Assembly: GCF_000234665.1 (NCBI RefSeq)
Contig: NC_018330.1
Coordinates: 496,001-560,000 of the forward strand
DNA from: Leishmania mexicana MHOM/GT/2001/U1103
Lineage: Eukaryota > Euglenozoa > Kinetoplastea > Trypanosomatida > Trypanosomatidae
Direction: 5' to 3'
DNA: 64,000 nucleotides
Position 1 is the first letter of the stretch; every line of letters starts with the position of its first letter. Under the pieces are notes generated by a model. It saw nothing but the letters and a program-made list of their open reading frames with translations, had not been told where the DNA came from and did not search any database. The position numbers and the translations under genes were made by a program. This document shows, piece after piece, positions 21,175 through 31,450 of the stretch.

Positions 21175-21709
21175 CTCAGTGCGTGGTGTCGCAGGGGCCA
21201 GCGCCCATCCTGTGGGTGGGAGGGGGAAGCCCACCAGCCCCCACCCCACCCCTCACTTCCTCGTGCCATCCAGTGTCGAACCACTCCTGGTGGTGACACG
21301 GCCAGGGCACCTACGGTGTGGAGAGGTCAGTGCGATGCGTTGGCACGGATGCCGGCGGTCAATCCCTGGACGGCGTAGCGTCGGTGCGGCCCGCAGCCGT
21401 GACCATGCCTGTGCCATCCATGCGATGGGTGAGGTGCCAGCGTGGTTCCAACGCACCTCACCCGGACCCCACACTGCCTACTGCTGGGGAGGCTGAGTCG
21501 ACCCGCGGAGCGGGTGGGCGGGTAGAGTTTTGGGTCAGGGGCCGTCCACAGATGGCTGGGCCGGCGCACTGCTGTGATGCGTGTCAACGGCTGCGTTGCA
21601 CCACGCGATGGGGTGCCTGTGACAGACCCGGTAGAGTGGAGCCTAGCGCACGTTATACCGCGCGGGAACGGACACGTGGAAACGAAAAAAACGGGAAAAA
21701 CGACAGCAC
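21175..21709 (+). mobile_element. SIDER-like retroposon, copy B
   Basis: This 535-bp copy is in the same orientation as the genes and is the inverted partner of copy A (12054-12588), with only about three visible differences. The 3' end carries the same A-rich tail. From about 21280 onward it also matches copies C and D, but its first ~100 bases are different, which defines an A/B subfamily versus a C/D subfamily. It lies in the probable 3' region of the 19577 gene, where such elements are known in Leishmania to affect mRNA stability. Confidence 0.65.
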
Positions 21710-23724
21710 TGCTGTTCGTCATCCTTTGTTTCCGTTCGGATTATGGTCGTCCTTCGCCGCCACGTTAGGGGGTACCTTCCCATCCTGCTTCCCGCTGAAA
21801 CACCCTCTCTTGTTATTCTTACCTCTGCACCCTTGTTCCACGTGTGTGTGTGTCCATCTCTGCCCTCTTGTGTTTTGTCCTCTTCTTCGGCTCGTGGGGT
21901 CCAGGTGGAAGTAAACGCTGGACTTTTGTGGAAACAGGGGAAGGAGGGGCTTTCAGCCATGGCTGGTGGCGGCTGCACACACGCATCCCCTTCATCTGTG
22001 CTGGATCACCCATGTACCGCGCCCCCTCCCTCCCTATCGCCCTCTCTGGCCGCTGGATGTTTTGGGGACGTTTTTTTTTAATTTGTTCTTCTTCTTTCCT
22101 CGATGGGATGATGTCACTGGATCTTGTTGATGTCGGCATCTTCGCCCTCTCCCCACCACCCCTATCGTACTTCTCCGTCTCCCGCTATAGTGTCCATGTG
22201 TACGTGTGGGCTCTTTCTTCGTACTCTTGTTTTGCTTTGGGTGACTGGCCGGTACATCAGCTGCAGTGCGTATTATTATGGCCCATGTTGTTGTCAGCTC
22301 TTCTTCCTTTTTGCCTCCTCAGCTCTCAATCACCTTCTTCCTCGGCCCCCACCTCACCCCCAGCTCGTCCCCCGAATTCAACCACGGCGTACACAGACGC
22401 CTTTTTTTCTGTCTTCTACCCTCTGTGTGCGTGTGTGTGTGTGTGTGTGCCCATTTCTGCGATGGTCAGAGTACGTGTTCAAGGCAGCGGTGATACTGGT
22501 TGCTCGCCTCGATGGTATACAACAACAGTGCAAGCAACCGTCAAGGGGAAGCTTATGCGCCCTTGTCGAGAGGGAAAGAAATGTAGACTTGCGCAGTCGC
22601 CAGCGATTCCCGTAAAAAAAATGGACGGATATGGCGACATTGCGATATGATTATAATGGAAAAAGATACAGAGGGGAGGGAAAGGGAGGAGAAACGGCTA
22701 GCGCTTGTGCTGCGGGTGTTCCAGCTGACACCTTCACTGGCTCTCTTAGTTGTGCCTCCTCTCCCCCCCCTCCCTCTGGTGTGCGCGCACGCTTCCCGCC
22801 TTGTCTGTTTGTGGGCGCGCGTGTTCGTGTGTGTATGGCATCACCTTTCTCTCCTCAACTCCAGCGCGACGCTGGTAGTTTCTCCACCACTCCCGCACTT
22901 TCTGTGAGCTCGTGATGTGCACATATGCATCAGCTCACCTTGCCTCCCCTTAACGCATCCCTCTTCACCTTTTTCTCTGCCACCGCTCACCTTCCACGTG
23001 CACGCACGTGCACACAAACATGCATGCATCTTGCGTACGCTTCCTTCCCCTGCACCCATGATTCGTGCTTCACTCTCGCCCCTCCCCCGCCCCTTCCCTC
23101 CTGTACTCGTCATCGCCATCTTCCTGTCTTTCGGCCAGGACCACCAAACGGCAGGCGGATACATACATGCACACATGCACGTAGCGATAGAAACGTCCCC
23201 ATCGCCTGCCCCGACTCTCCCTGCCTCTCCCCTCCTCCCGTCCTCCTCCCCTTCGCCGCCTGAGTCTCGTGCGATCACACACACACACACAGGAAAGGGA
23301 AACGGAAAAACGAAAAGCGCCGACACACTCACCCATACACGCAGTGCCACACGGAAAGGGTGGGGACGCACAGGAGCGGTAAAGTAATCGAAGCACAAAC
23401 GAAAATAAGAACATAGAAAAAATCGAAGGAGAAGAGAGGCATCGTGTACATCCTTGTAAGCCTCACCGCTCGTGCATCATCACCACCACCACCCTTCCCC
23501 ACCCTCTCCCGCCCTGTAGGGCGTGCTGCCCCGGTTTCTTCGATCCTGCGTACATCACTCAGCGGCAAGCACAAGCGAAAACGCACGACGAAAAACGGCG
23601 GAGGCGGACGACGTAACTCCTTGATCATCGAAAGAAATTTTTGTTTGTGTGTCGGTGTGTGTCTGTGAACGTACGGCGTGCTTCTTCGTCCTCTTCTGCT
23701 CTTTATTTTTTTTTTTCGCATACC

Positions 23725-23726
23725 GG

Positions 23727-23782
<56 letters not shown>
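23725..23782 (+). repeat. (GGCA)14.5 tetranucleotide tandem repeat
   Basis: Fifty-eight bases of uninterrupted GGCA units follow a T-rich run and precede a G-rich segment. It is the only long tetranucleotide array in the window. The many GG doublets could support two-tier quadruplex or slipped-strand structures. Confidence 0.95.
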
Positions 23783-24581
23783 TGGGGGAGGGGGTGAGAG
23801 CCCATCTTGCTGAGCCGGTGTGTCGTGGTTTTTTTTGCTTTTTTTATTTTGCCGTGCTCTCCAGTGTCGAAGTGCAGCATTTCTTTTTCTGCTGTGTGTC
23901 TCGTACGACCCCCTGCTTCCAACATCCACCACCCACCATCATCATCCCCGTCTCCCTCCCTCCTTCCCCACCCCGCTTCTGGTGTGTTTCTGCTCCCTCG
24001 CCTTTTTTCCTTTTGGTTCCCCCTCCCCCTCTTCCTCGTGTGATCTTCTGTCTGGTTTACATCGGTGGTGCTGGTGCCTGGCCCCCCCCTCCCTCTGCTA
24101 ACATCTCTGTGCGCAACTGCTCAGTTTTGCTTGTGTTCTTTTTTCTATGCTTGTGTGTGTGTGTGAGGGAGTGAGTCGCCACCTATACACATAAATACAT
24201 GCATAAATATATACCCATCCGCCTTCTCTCCCTCCCTCTCTGTGTCCACCACCACCCCTCCTCCATCCTCTTCTGGTCGCGCACTGCCTTCTCGCTCATC
24301 TCCATCACACACACACACGCACACACCTGCGCGTATCTACACGCCATCTCTCATCCTCCTATAACCCACGCTCCACTATTCCTCTTTTCAATCATCAGTC
24401 TGTCGTGCCTCTCCACCGTTACTCGGGCGGCCCGTTCCGTAATTTTCGCCTCGCTTTCTTTTCGCTATCCCCCCCCCTTCTTTGCTGGCTTCGCTCCGTG
24501 CTCTCTCGCCGATACGCCTCGGCAGCACGGGTGGCGTCACCCGGCACGGATATACGAACTCTGCCGTCGTGCTAGCTCGGG

Positions 24582-24635
24582 CTTCTGCTCCTTTGTTTTG
24601 TTTTTCGATTTTCGTGTTTGTGTGTGTTTTCGTAG
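24582..24635 (+). promoter_or_regulatory. Candidate trans-splice acceptor deciding the 24697 start
   Basis: A T/C-rich tract ends with the AG at 24634-24635, only 62 bases before the ATG at 24697. It lies inside the upstream extension of the open frame, so it argues against any start before 24697. Confidence 0.65.
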
Positions 24636-24696
24636 GGGGAAGGTTCTCTGCCGGTCTTGTCCTTTTTTTTGGCAGCGTCTCCGCCCCTGGTTCGTC

Positions 24697-27600
24697 ATGG
24701 ATGGTGACGACCCACCTGTGGTCTCGGCGAGCCCAGCAGTCGCTGGTAGTACCGGGATGCCGTGTGTGTATGAGGTCAGCGAAGTGCCACGCACACGATT
24801 CCCTTCGGCACTGCTGCTGAGGGGAAGCATGCCCGAAACAGACGACGTCTCGCAGAGTGGAGGATGCGCAGCGCATGCTTTAACGGCCGCTACCGCAGCA
24901 GTCGTGGCCGTCGCACATGCAGCGCCACGGCCCACCGTTGGCCACAGCAACGGCAAAGACAGTGTTGCGCTGAGCAGGCAAGACGACGACAGAAGTAAAG
25001 TCGATATGGCTTTCGTGAACGCGTCGTTGCAGCCCCTTACGCGGAGCGAATCGGGTGCTGCGAGGCACCTGAGCTACAATGGTGGCAACAACAGCACTGG
25101 AGGTGGACTGAAAAGCCGCGGCAGCAACGCAGCAGCAGTCGCCGTTCCCTTCTGCGGTCGTGTTGCGTGGACTCGCCAAACAACGCCGGAACCGTTTCAA
25201 CGAGATGGTGACGTGCTGTGTGCAGCAGAAGCCCTCCACTCATCCACTACAGCCGGCGCAGACGACAAGGACGCCCCTCAAAGTGCAATGGCATCAGTAT
25301 CCTCGCAGCGTGTGCACTTCGTACCGGACAATTCGCCGACAGCGACGGCTACGGATGTGTTTGAGTTACCGGCGACGCCTCCTCTATCGCCAGAGGGCGC
25401 ATACAACCCATGTGATGATATGGACAACCTTCTGCACTCACGCCGTCATCGTCACTGCTACACCAACACGGATTCGCCGGGGCTGGGTGGAAGCGACAGG
25501 GTGCAGACCTGGTCTGCTGCATCGTCGGCGTCCTCAGCGCCACACTCCACAGCTGAGACGCAATGGTGCAACACGAGTGAGGCTTCGGAGCCGGACTTGC
25601 ACGAGATAACTCTGCCCATCATGGACACGTCGACAGGCCGCTTAACGGCCGTATCGTCTGTGTGTGGTGGCGAGGCTTCGCTGGTGACCACCAATGCGCA
25701 AACAGCCGATACGGGCGCGAACGGGTGTTCGCCTATCTCTGTGTCTGCCGTCATGTCGCCCAACCGACAGAGCATCGCTGGCTTGCAACAATCATCAAAG
25801 GGGAGCGGCCGGAGACGCAAGCGGTTGTGTGACACATCAGCGGTGCAGTCAGAGAGACACAGCTGCTGCTGCTGCTGCAGCGGCCAAGGCGATACCTCGC
25901 CTGTCTCCCTCGAAAAGTTTGTTACACGGAGTGCTGGGAAACCGATGGACGACGCCCCCTCGTCTTTGGTGGCATCGCTCTCGCAGAAGCAGATCGAGTC
26001 ACTGGACGGCAATACCCACACCCCTACGTCAACAGAGGCGACGACGGCAACCACACTCACCACGATGGAGTCTGGCAGTGCCCCCAATCCCTCCAGCTCC
26101 CATTGCTCACTACAGTCGGTTGATTCGCACCACGCGCTCCAACGCAGCGCGTCTCTCTCCAGGATGTGTGTGCCTCGACAAGAGATGGCCCCATCACTGC
26201 ATCCGCCAATGCCCATTCGCCCAGGCGGTGCTGTGGTGGCAAGCACCATCCTGGGGGTATCCGTTCGAAGCCCGGTGGAAACGGCCACCTCTCTCATGCT
26301 GCCGATGCTCATGGTTGGCAGCACCGCGTCGCTGATCGCCTTCCCACGATCCGACACTGCGTTTCCGCTTCGGACAACACTCAACACGCTCACCAAGTCA
26401 GTCGGCGACGAGTCGCAGCAGCCCCTTTCACAACTCCACGACCAAGGGGACGAGGGCAACGCAGACCAACCTCCGCTTACACCCACCGCACCTGTCGTCA
26501 CGCCAGCCGCGCAGCACCTGTCGAACTCCATCGCAGCAGCGCGGCGCAAGAACCTCGATGACAGCTCTGTCACCTCATCGCGACAGCAGGAGCAGCAGGC
26601 GCCTTCTCGTCAATCCAAGCGCGAGGAAGCAAACGTCACTGAGAACGGGTCCTCGAACTCGCTCTCTGCTCTACCGCAGCAGAGCCTCCGCAACTTCACC
26701 GTGACCTCAGCCACCTCCTTCTGTGTCGACAACGCCGCCACCGCGTTCGACCCGCGAAGTAAGACTGCGGAGCATAGCAGTCTCCACACCAGCGCCATCT
26801 CCATGCGGCAAAGCTCGGCGATGTCGGAAGACCAAATCCTGCAGACGCTTGCCCACGGCATGGCGCTGGGGGGTGTTTTGACAGGTCCGTGGAAAGCAGC
26901 GCAGGACAACTCAACGCCAACACCGCTCAAGCCGTGTGCGAGTGACCCAGGGAACTGGCACCTAACGGGCAGGTCGTTCGCGTCGCAGCAACCCCCGCCC
27001 CCGCCCTCGCGCTCAGTAGTCTCGGGTGCGATGAGCGCCGACTGCGGCACGCAACCCAGCCCCACGAACTGCACCACAAGCCCGTGTGGCTCCTCGCTGA
27101 TGGTGCCGCACATGCACAGAGAGGAGATGTCTCTATACCTGGGTAGTGGTACGCAAACGTTGCGCTCACGCGACCAGAGCCCGGCAGCAGGGCTTGCCGC
27201 GCCCCCGACGCACTTCTCGGAACTGCAGATGCAGCGAGGGAGACGAAGTAGGATGAGCTCTACGAAACCTGCGGGAGCGCGGGTAGCGCGGGGAGCAAGG
27301 CCGGCGCAGATGCGCTTTCCCGTATCCGTGTCAGCAGCAAGCGGGGCTGACGAAGCCGCGGAGACTGGCAGTCATTTACTTACACATGGCTCCTTCGCTG
27401 CCGTTCTGTCCAGCCCCACCAAGCGGCGCAGGGGGCTGCCAAGCCCTGGCTACTTGTGGGCAACGGCTGAAGACTCTCTGCGGGACGCCGGTGGCTCCAG
27501 CGCCACAACCCTGCCTGCCTTGCTCTGCTCTGCCCTTCACACTGAGCGCTCGCTTGCCACACCAATGCGCGGGTACAGCCTCACGCAGCGCTCCAGTGGG

Positions 27601-29523
27601 CCGAGCGTGGAGGGGGTCATCTTCTCTGCAGGCAGCACCCCGAACCTGCTGGGTTGTGTAGAGGCCGGTGTGACGGCGTGGTTGCCCGCGGTAAGCAGTG
27701 ACAACGCTGCAAGGCAACTCAGCGGTGACCGAACAGTGATGCTGCGACACAATGACAGTAGTACAGCCCATTACCACGTTCTCGGCAGTGGTGTCTTCAG
27801 CATTGCCGACAGCGGTGTCGCTGTCGGGGCGCCGATGGAAGCATTGCGTGCGGAGCGGTTTACTTTTCTGCAGTCTGTGCAAGACGTCGGTGGTCTTGCT
27901 GCTCAGGCGGAGACGGGTGCCTTGCTCGGCGGCGCGGATGCTGTACCGAGCTTACTGGGCGAGGAAATAGCCGAGCCGGCGGCGATGGTCACCCCGACTG
28001 TGTCACCCCCGACGCCCATGCCATCCTCTGTCCCCGCGCCCCACCCCACGGTTGGATTTGTGTCCGGGTGGATGCGGCGGATTCCCGCTGGAAGGGTGTC
28101 GACGACTTTTCCCTTCAACACTGCGGGCACAGCCGCCTCCTCACTGGCGAAGAAAGCGGCGGTGTTATCAGGAAACTCCAGCGAGTCACCCGATGGAGCC
28201 CGTGAGCGCATATCGGCACTGCGGATGGCCGCAGAGCCGATGCGCGTCGCTAACGACGGTGTTGCTACGGCGTCGATCACACCTATGGCTGAGACGTCGT
28301 CTGTGCGTCGATCACCACCACCGGCACCGGCGATGTTGTCCCGTCTTTCGCTGACGCGGAACCACTCCTATCAGATCCCTGGGTCGGAGATTTCGGCAGC
28401 CGCGGAGCTACGTCGCACCTCCTCCTCCCCCTGCGCCACCCCTCCTTGGGCCATAGGCGGCGCCAACGATTTGGTGGCGGCAGTGGCGACCCCACCGCTG
28501 CCACGGATGGTGAGCCTGAAGGACAACGTCAGCGCAAGGCCCCGCGAGGGTACGAGGAACGTGTTTCAGCCCGTGCTGCCGCTTGCTCAAGAAGAAAACG
28601 CGGCCACATCCTTGAGCTACGAACTAGGGACACCAAAGGCAATGAGCCGCATGCCCGCGAGCCGAGTAACAGATGAATCAATGGCCGGGACGGATCTGCA
28701 GCAGCTGTGGTGGACACCGGCAGTCGCGCGTGCCGCGGCGCCATTCAGAGCCACTGGGACTGATACCCACCCAACTCCGGTGCATCCCGATAGCGGCGAG
28801 TCGGGTATGCACTCCGCCGCGCAGTCCCTCAGTTCCAGCTCGCCACGGGGGCTCTTACCTCAGCAACAGCAGACACCACGTCAGCTGCAGACGTGTGCCT
28901 CGGCTCCCATGCAGCCCTCCCTCTACAGCGTCCATAACAACGACGATAAAGGCACCCACCAAACCGCCGACTGCAAGGTCAACGCACGCGCGGGTCCCAT
29001 CCGAGGCTCACTGAGTCGTCTTGTCGAACGGGCAGCTGGTATGGGCGCCGGTGGTGGTGAGGGGTACGGCCAGAGTTGTCGTGCCAACGGCGGGATGCTC
29101 TTCCACAAACGCGGCACGCTCACAGGCGGCAGCGGTCGGTGTCACAAGAATGGTGGAAAGGGGGGTGGTGGCACAGGCTCACCTCTCCGTATCTCCATCC
29201 CACGCTATCAGCGCTATCGCGACGTCGAGACTCTCCTGGATGACGCGGAGCGTGCGATGAGCAAGGCGGCTGTGCCCATCATCTCATTACTTGGCTGCGA
29301 CGGGCCATCGTTGAATGAGGACGAGTACTCGTTTGAGTTGCTTGGCAATGGCCTGGCGTCGAGTGTGATGTCTTTGGCGACGCCAGTACCGACGTCTTCC
29401 AACGCCGGCATGGACATGGGCCTCGTGTCGCCTCTGACGCTAGCGGTGGCGTCCAACAAGCCGGCGGCGAGCCCCACGGGGACGAAGTCATCCTTTTCCC
29501 TCAGTGAGCCCAGTGAACAGTGA
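24697..29523 (+). CDS. Hypothetical low-complexity protein (1608 aa)
   Basis: No domain is recognised. The 1608-residue product is rich in Ser, Thr, Ala, Pro, Gly and Gln and is predicted by eye to be mostly disordered. It has many SP/TP motifs (for example ATPPLSPEGAYNP near 225-240), Gln runs, and a short run of consecutive Cys near residue 390. One segment near the C terminus looks more ordered and conserved: RYQRYRDVETLLDDAERAM, then PIISLLGCDG and EDEYSFELLGNG (about 1500-1555). No transmembrane segments or repeats stand out. The start was chosen because a splice acceptor lies just upstream and because the frame before it is CT-rich leader. Large disordered phospho-rich proteins are common in Leishmania. 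A scaffold role would be a guess. Confidence 0.8.
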   Translation: MDGDDPPVVSASPAVAGSTGMPCVYEVSEVPRTRFPSALLLRGSMPETDDVSQSGGCAAHALTAATAAVVAVAHAAPRPTVGHSNGKDSVALSRQDDDRSKVDMAFVNASLQPLTRSESGAARHLSYNGGNNSTGGGLKSRGSNAAAVAVPFCGRVAWTRQTTPEPFQRDGDVLCAAEALHSSTTAGADDKDAPQSAMASVSSQRVHFVPDNSPTATATDVFELPATPPLSPEGAYNPCDDMDNLLHSRRHRHCYTNTDSPGLGGSDRVQTWSAASSASSAPHSTAETQWCNTSEASEPDLHEITLPIMDTSTGRLTAVSSVCGGEASLVTTNAQTADTGANGCSPISVSAVMSPNRQSIAGLQQSSKGSGRRRKRLCDTSAVQSERHSCCCCCSGQGDTSPVSLEKFVTRSAGKPMDDAPSSLVASLSQKQIESLDGNTHTPTSTEATTATTLTTMESGSAPNPSSSHCSLQSVDSHHALQRSASLSRMCVPRQEMAPSLHPPMPIRPGGAVVASTILGVSVRSPVETATSLMLPMLMVGSTASLIAFPRSDTAFPLRTTLNTLTKSVGDESQQPLSQLHDQGDEGNADQPPLTPTAPVVTPAAQHLSNSIAAARRKNLDDSSVTSSRQQEQQAPSRQSKREEANVTENGSSNSLSALPQQSLRNFTVTSATSFCVDNAATAFDPRSKTAEHSSLHTSAISMRQSSAMSEDQILQTLAHGMALGGVLTGPWKAAQDNSTPTPLKPCASDPGNWHLTGRSFASQQPPPPPSRSVVSGAMSADCGTQPSPTNCTTSPCGSSLMVPHMHREEMSLYLGSGTQTLRSRDQSPAAGLAAPPTHFSELQMQRGRRSRMSSTKPAGARVARGARPAQMRFPVSVSAASGADEAAETGSHLLTHGSFAAVLSSPTKRRRGLPSPGYLWATAEDSLRDAGGSSATTLPALLCSALHTERSLATPMRGYSLTQRSSGPSVEGVIFSAGSTPNLLGCVEAGVTAWLPAVSSDNAARQLSGDRTVMLRHNDSSTAHYHVLGSGVFSIADSGVAVGAPMEALRAERFTFLQSVQDVGGLAAQAETGALLGGADAVPSLLGEEIAEPAAMVTPTVSPPTPMPSSVPAPHPTVGFVSGWMRRIPAGRVSTTFPFNTAGTAASSLAKKAAVLSGNSSESPDGARERISALRMAAEPMRVANDGVATASITPMAETSSVRRSPPPAPAMLSRLSLTRNHSYQIPGSEISAAAELRRTSSSPCATPPWAIGGANDLVAAVATPPLPRMVSLKDNVSARPREGTRNVFQPVLPLAQEENAATSLSYELGTPKAMSRMPASRVTDESMAGTDLQQLWWTPAVARAAAPFRATGTDTHPTPVHPDSGESGMHSAAQSLSSSSPRGLLPQQQQTPRQLQTCASAPMQPSLYSVHNNDDKGTHQTADCKVNARAGPIRGSLSRLVERAAGMGAGGGEGYGQSCRANGGMLFHKRGTLTGGSGRCHKNGGKGGGGTGSPLRISIPRYQRYRDVETLLDDAERAMSKAAVPIISLLGCDGPSLNEDEYSFELLGNGLASSVMSLATPVPTSSNAGMDMGLVSPLTLAVASNKPAASPTGTKSSFSLSEPSEQ

Positions 29524-31450
29524 AGCAGGATGAGAAGCCAAAAGAAAAAGGCAAAGGAAATACAGTTGAAGGTGCGCTCGCTGCCTCTGCGCACCTCTCC
29601 CAATGTGTGTGTGATGGACTTACATCGCAGTCGGTGCAGCCGCATAAGCACGCGTCTCCCGCCCCCCCCCTCGCATATTGCCGCGATGTGTGCCTTGGCT
29701 GTGTGCATGGCCTTCCAGGTTAAGTGATGTGCAATATATATGTATGTATATGTATATGTATCTAAACGTATGTGTATAGGCGTCTGCGCGTGTCTTTGCG
29801 TGATCGTCTTTCTTGTTGTTTGGCATTTTTGTTCCGCGCCGTTCCCTACGGCACTTTTCCATCTTATGCCTCCGCGTTTTACGGTCGATGCGGGTCTCTA
29901 TCCATGTACACGGAGACGAGCGGGTCTCCTCTCTCTCTCACCCCTTCTCCCTCCTCTGCACAGTTTCTAGTGCATATCCCCTCTGTTGTGTGGGTGTGTT
30001 GGATGGTTTGCCTTGTATCCTTCGACGATCATGTTTGGTGAAGGGTCTGTACAGGTGTGCTTGTGCATGCGCTCTAAGGCCGTTTTTTTTTGTGTGTGTT
30101 GGTAGCTGTCCCCTTCCCCTCCCCGACCCTCTCGAGAAGTGCCATGTACGGCCAAATCTACAACTACTCTTGCATACACGGGTGGGGAACCAACGAGAGG
30201 GGAGGGGGGCGTGGGGTTGCGTGAGCGTAGCGTCGCACCTTCGCTTTCCCTCACCATGCCTCTCTTTCTCTCTTTTTTTCCCGGCTTCATTTCGTACACC
30301 TCCCCCGTTGGCTGCATCTTGTATCTCGTGCAGAAGCATATCATGCACATGCTCGAGTCATCCTCTTTTGGAGGGGAGGGGCAAGTGCTTCATCGCTCCC
30401 GTCCCACCCACCTACCCCCCTCATCTCGTGCGAGACGTGCGCCCATCGCACAGTGCTCTCGCCGGGGAGTGAGGAGGGAGCAAAGAGGGAAAGAAGGGAG
30501 GGGAGGTTGTGTCTCTCGCTACACGCTTCGCTTTGCTTCCGTTTTAGTTTCTCAGCACTCGGTCTATGGGCTCACCCCTGTTCTTCCTCTTCTTATTGTT
30601 ATTGTGTGTGTGTGTGTCATTGCTCACCCGCTCTGACCCAGAAGACCTGATGACTGAAGTTCTTTGCCTGTTTTCTCAGGGTGTGAGCACACGCAACTTT
30701 CTCGCGCACAAGCGGCACATACATGGGTGAGAGAAGCGGACGGCTGAGGCGGGAGCGTTCAACAAACCTCAACACCACCTGGAGGAGGAGAGGACGAAAA
30801 GGGAGAAGGCGCCGCAGATACATCTGCGCGGTGCCAGCGAACCGCCTCCCTCAACCTCCTCCTACGCCCATCCACAATGGCACCCTCTAACGTCTTTCCC
30901 GCTCTTTACAGAAAAAGGTGGGTCGCTGCCCCCAACCCCATTGCAGAGGGGGGGGGAGTAAGGCAGTAGGGTCGGACGAGGATGCGTTGACGGCAGGAGG
31001 CGCGAAGCGCCTTCACTACTCATCAGTCGATGTAGGGGTGCTCATGGGAGAGCCATGTACGCTTTTGAGTGGATGGGCGAGAGTGTGAGTGTGTCGTCAG
31101 CTCAGCGCAGGTGTTTGCTTGTATCCCCTCTCTGCCTACCGGTTGCTCTCTCTCTCTCTCTCTTCCCGCTCCCTCCCTTCCTTGGTAACGCTCGTTTCCT
31201 CTGTCTTCCTCTCGTCCCTGTTTGGGGCGTACATGTCTGCTCTCGTACCTTCACAGACTCACTGCGACAAGTGGCGCCGTGGTATGTGCCTGTGCGTGCC
31301 TGGTGCCAACGCGCCGCACCCCATCCCTGCTGCAAGCTCACACACGGAAAGGCACAGGGTCCTCAGCCTCAAGCCCTGCTGTGTCGCCTTCATCTCTTAT
31401 CTGCCCCTCGCCCTCTCCGCCGTCGCGAACGTTATCCGCTGCCTCAAGTC
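29524..31450. other. Intergenic spacer
   Basis: No supported gene. There is a TA/TG-like segment at 29734-29762, CT-rich tracts near 29930-29960, a GCGAAGC-centred palindrome at 30998-31012, and a CT tract at 31143-31220 that provides splicing signals. The next gene's frame is open from 31055, but this leader contains the tract and acceptor. Confidence 0.6.
31143..31256 (+). promoter_or_regulatory. Candidate trans-splice acceptor for the hydrolase gene
   Basis: A long CT repeat and T/C tract (31143-31220) is followed by the AG at 31255-31256, about 195 bases before the ATG at 31451. This excludes the ATG at 31055 as a likely start. Confidence 0.55.

Larger units (their letters stand above)
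21710..24696. other. Long intergenic spacer
   Basis: About 3 kb without a supported gene. It contains T/C-rich tracts, CA/TG runs (near 22429-22448 and 23276-23292) and a GGCA tetranucleotide array at 23725-23782. The reading frame of the next gene is open from 24199, but the part before 24697 is CT-rich leader sequence. Confidence 0.65.

Noticed and set aside
21086..21914. Overlapping frames (for example starting MERSVRCVGTDAGG) inside repeat copies
   Set aside because: The same frames recur in all four repeat copies on both strands. They reflect repeat sequence, not genes.
25458..26573. 371-codon minus-strand frame
   Set aside because: Antisense shadow of the 1608-residue protein gene; no recognisable content.
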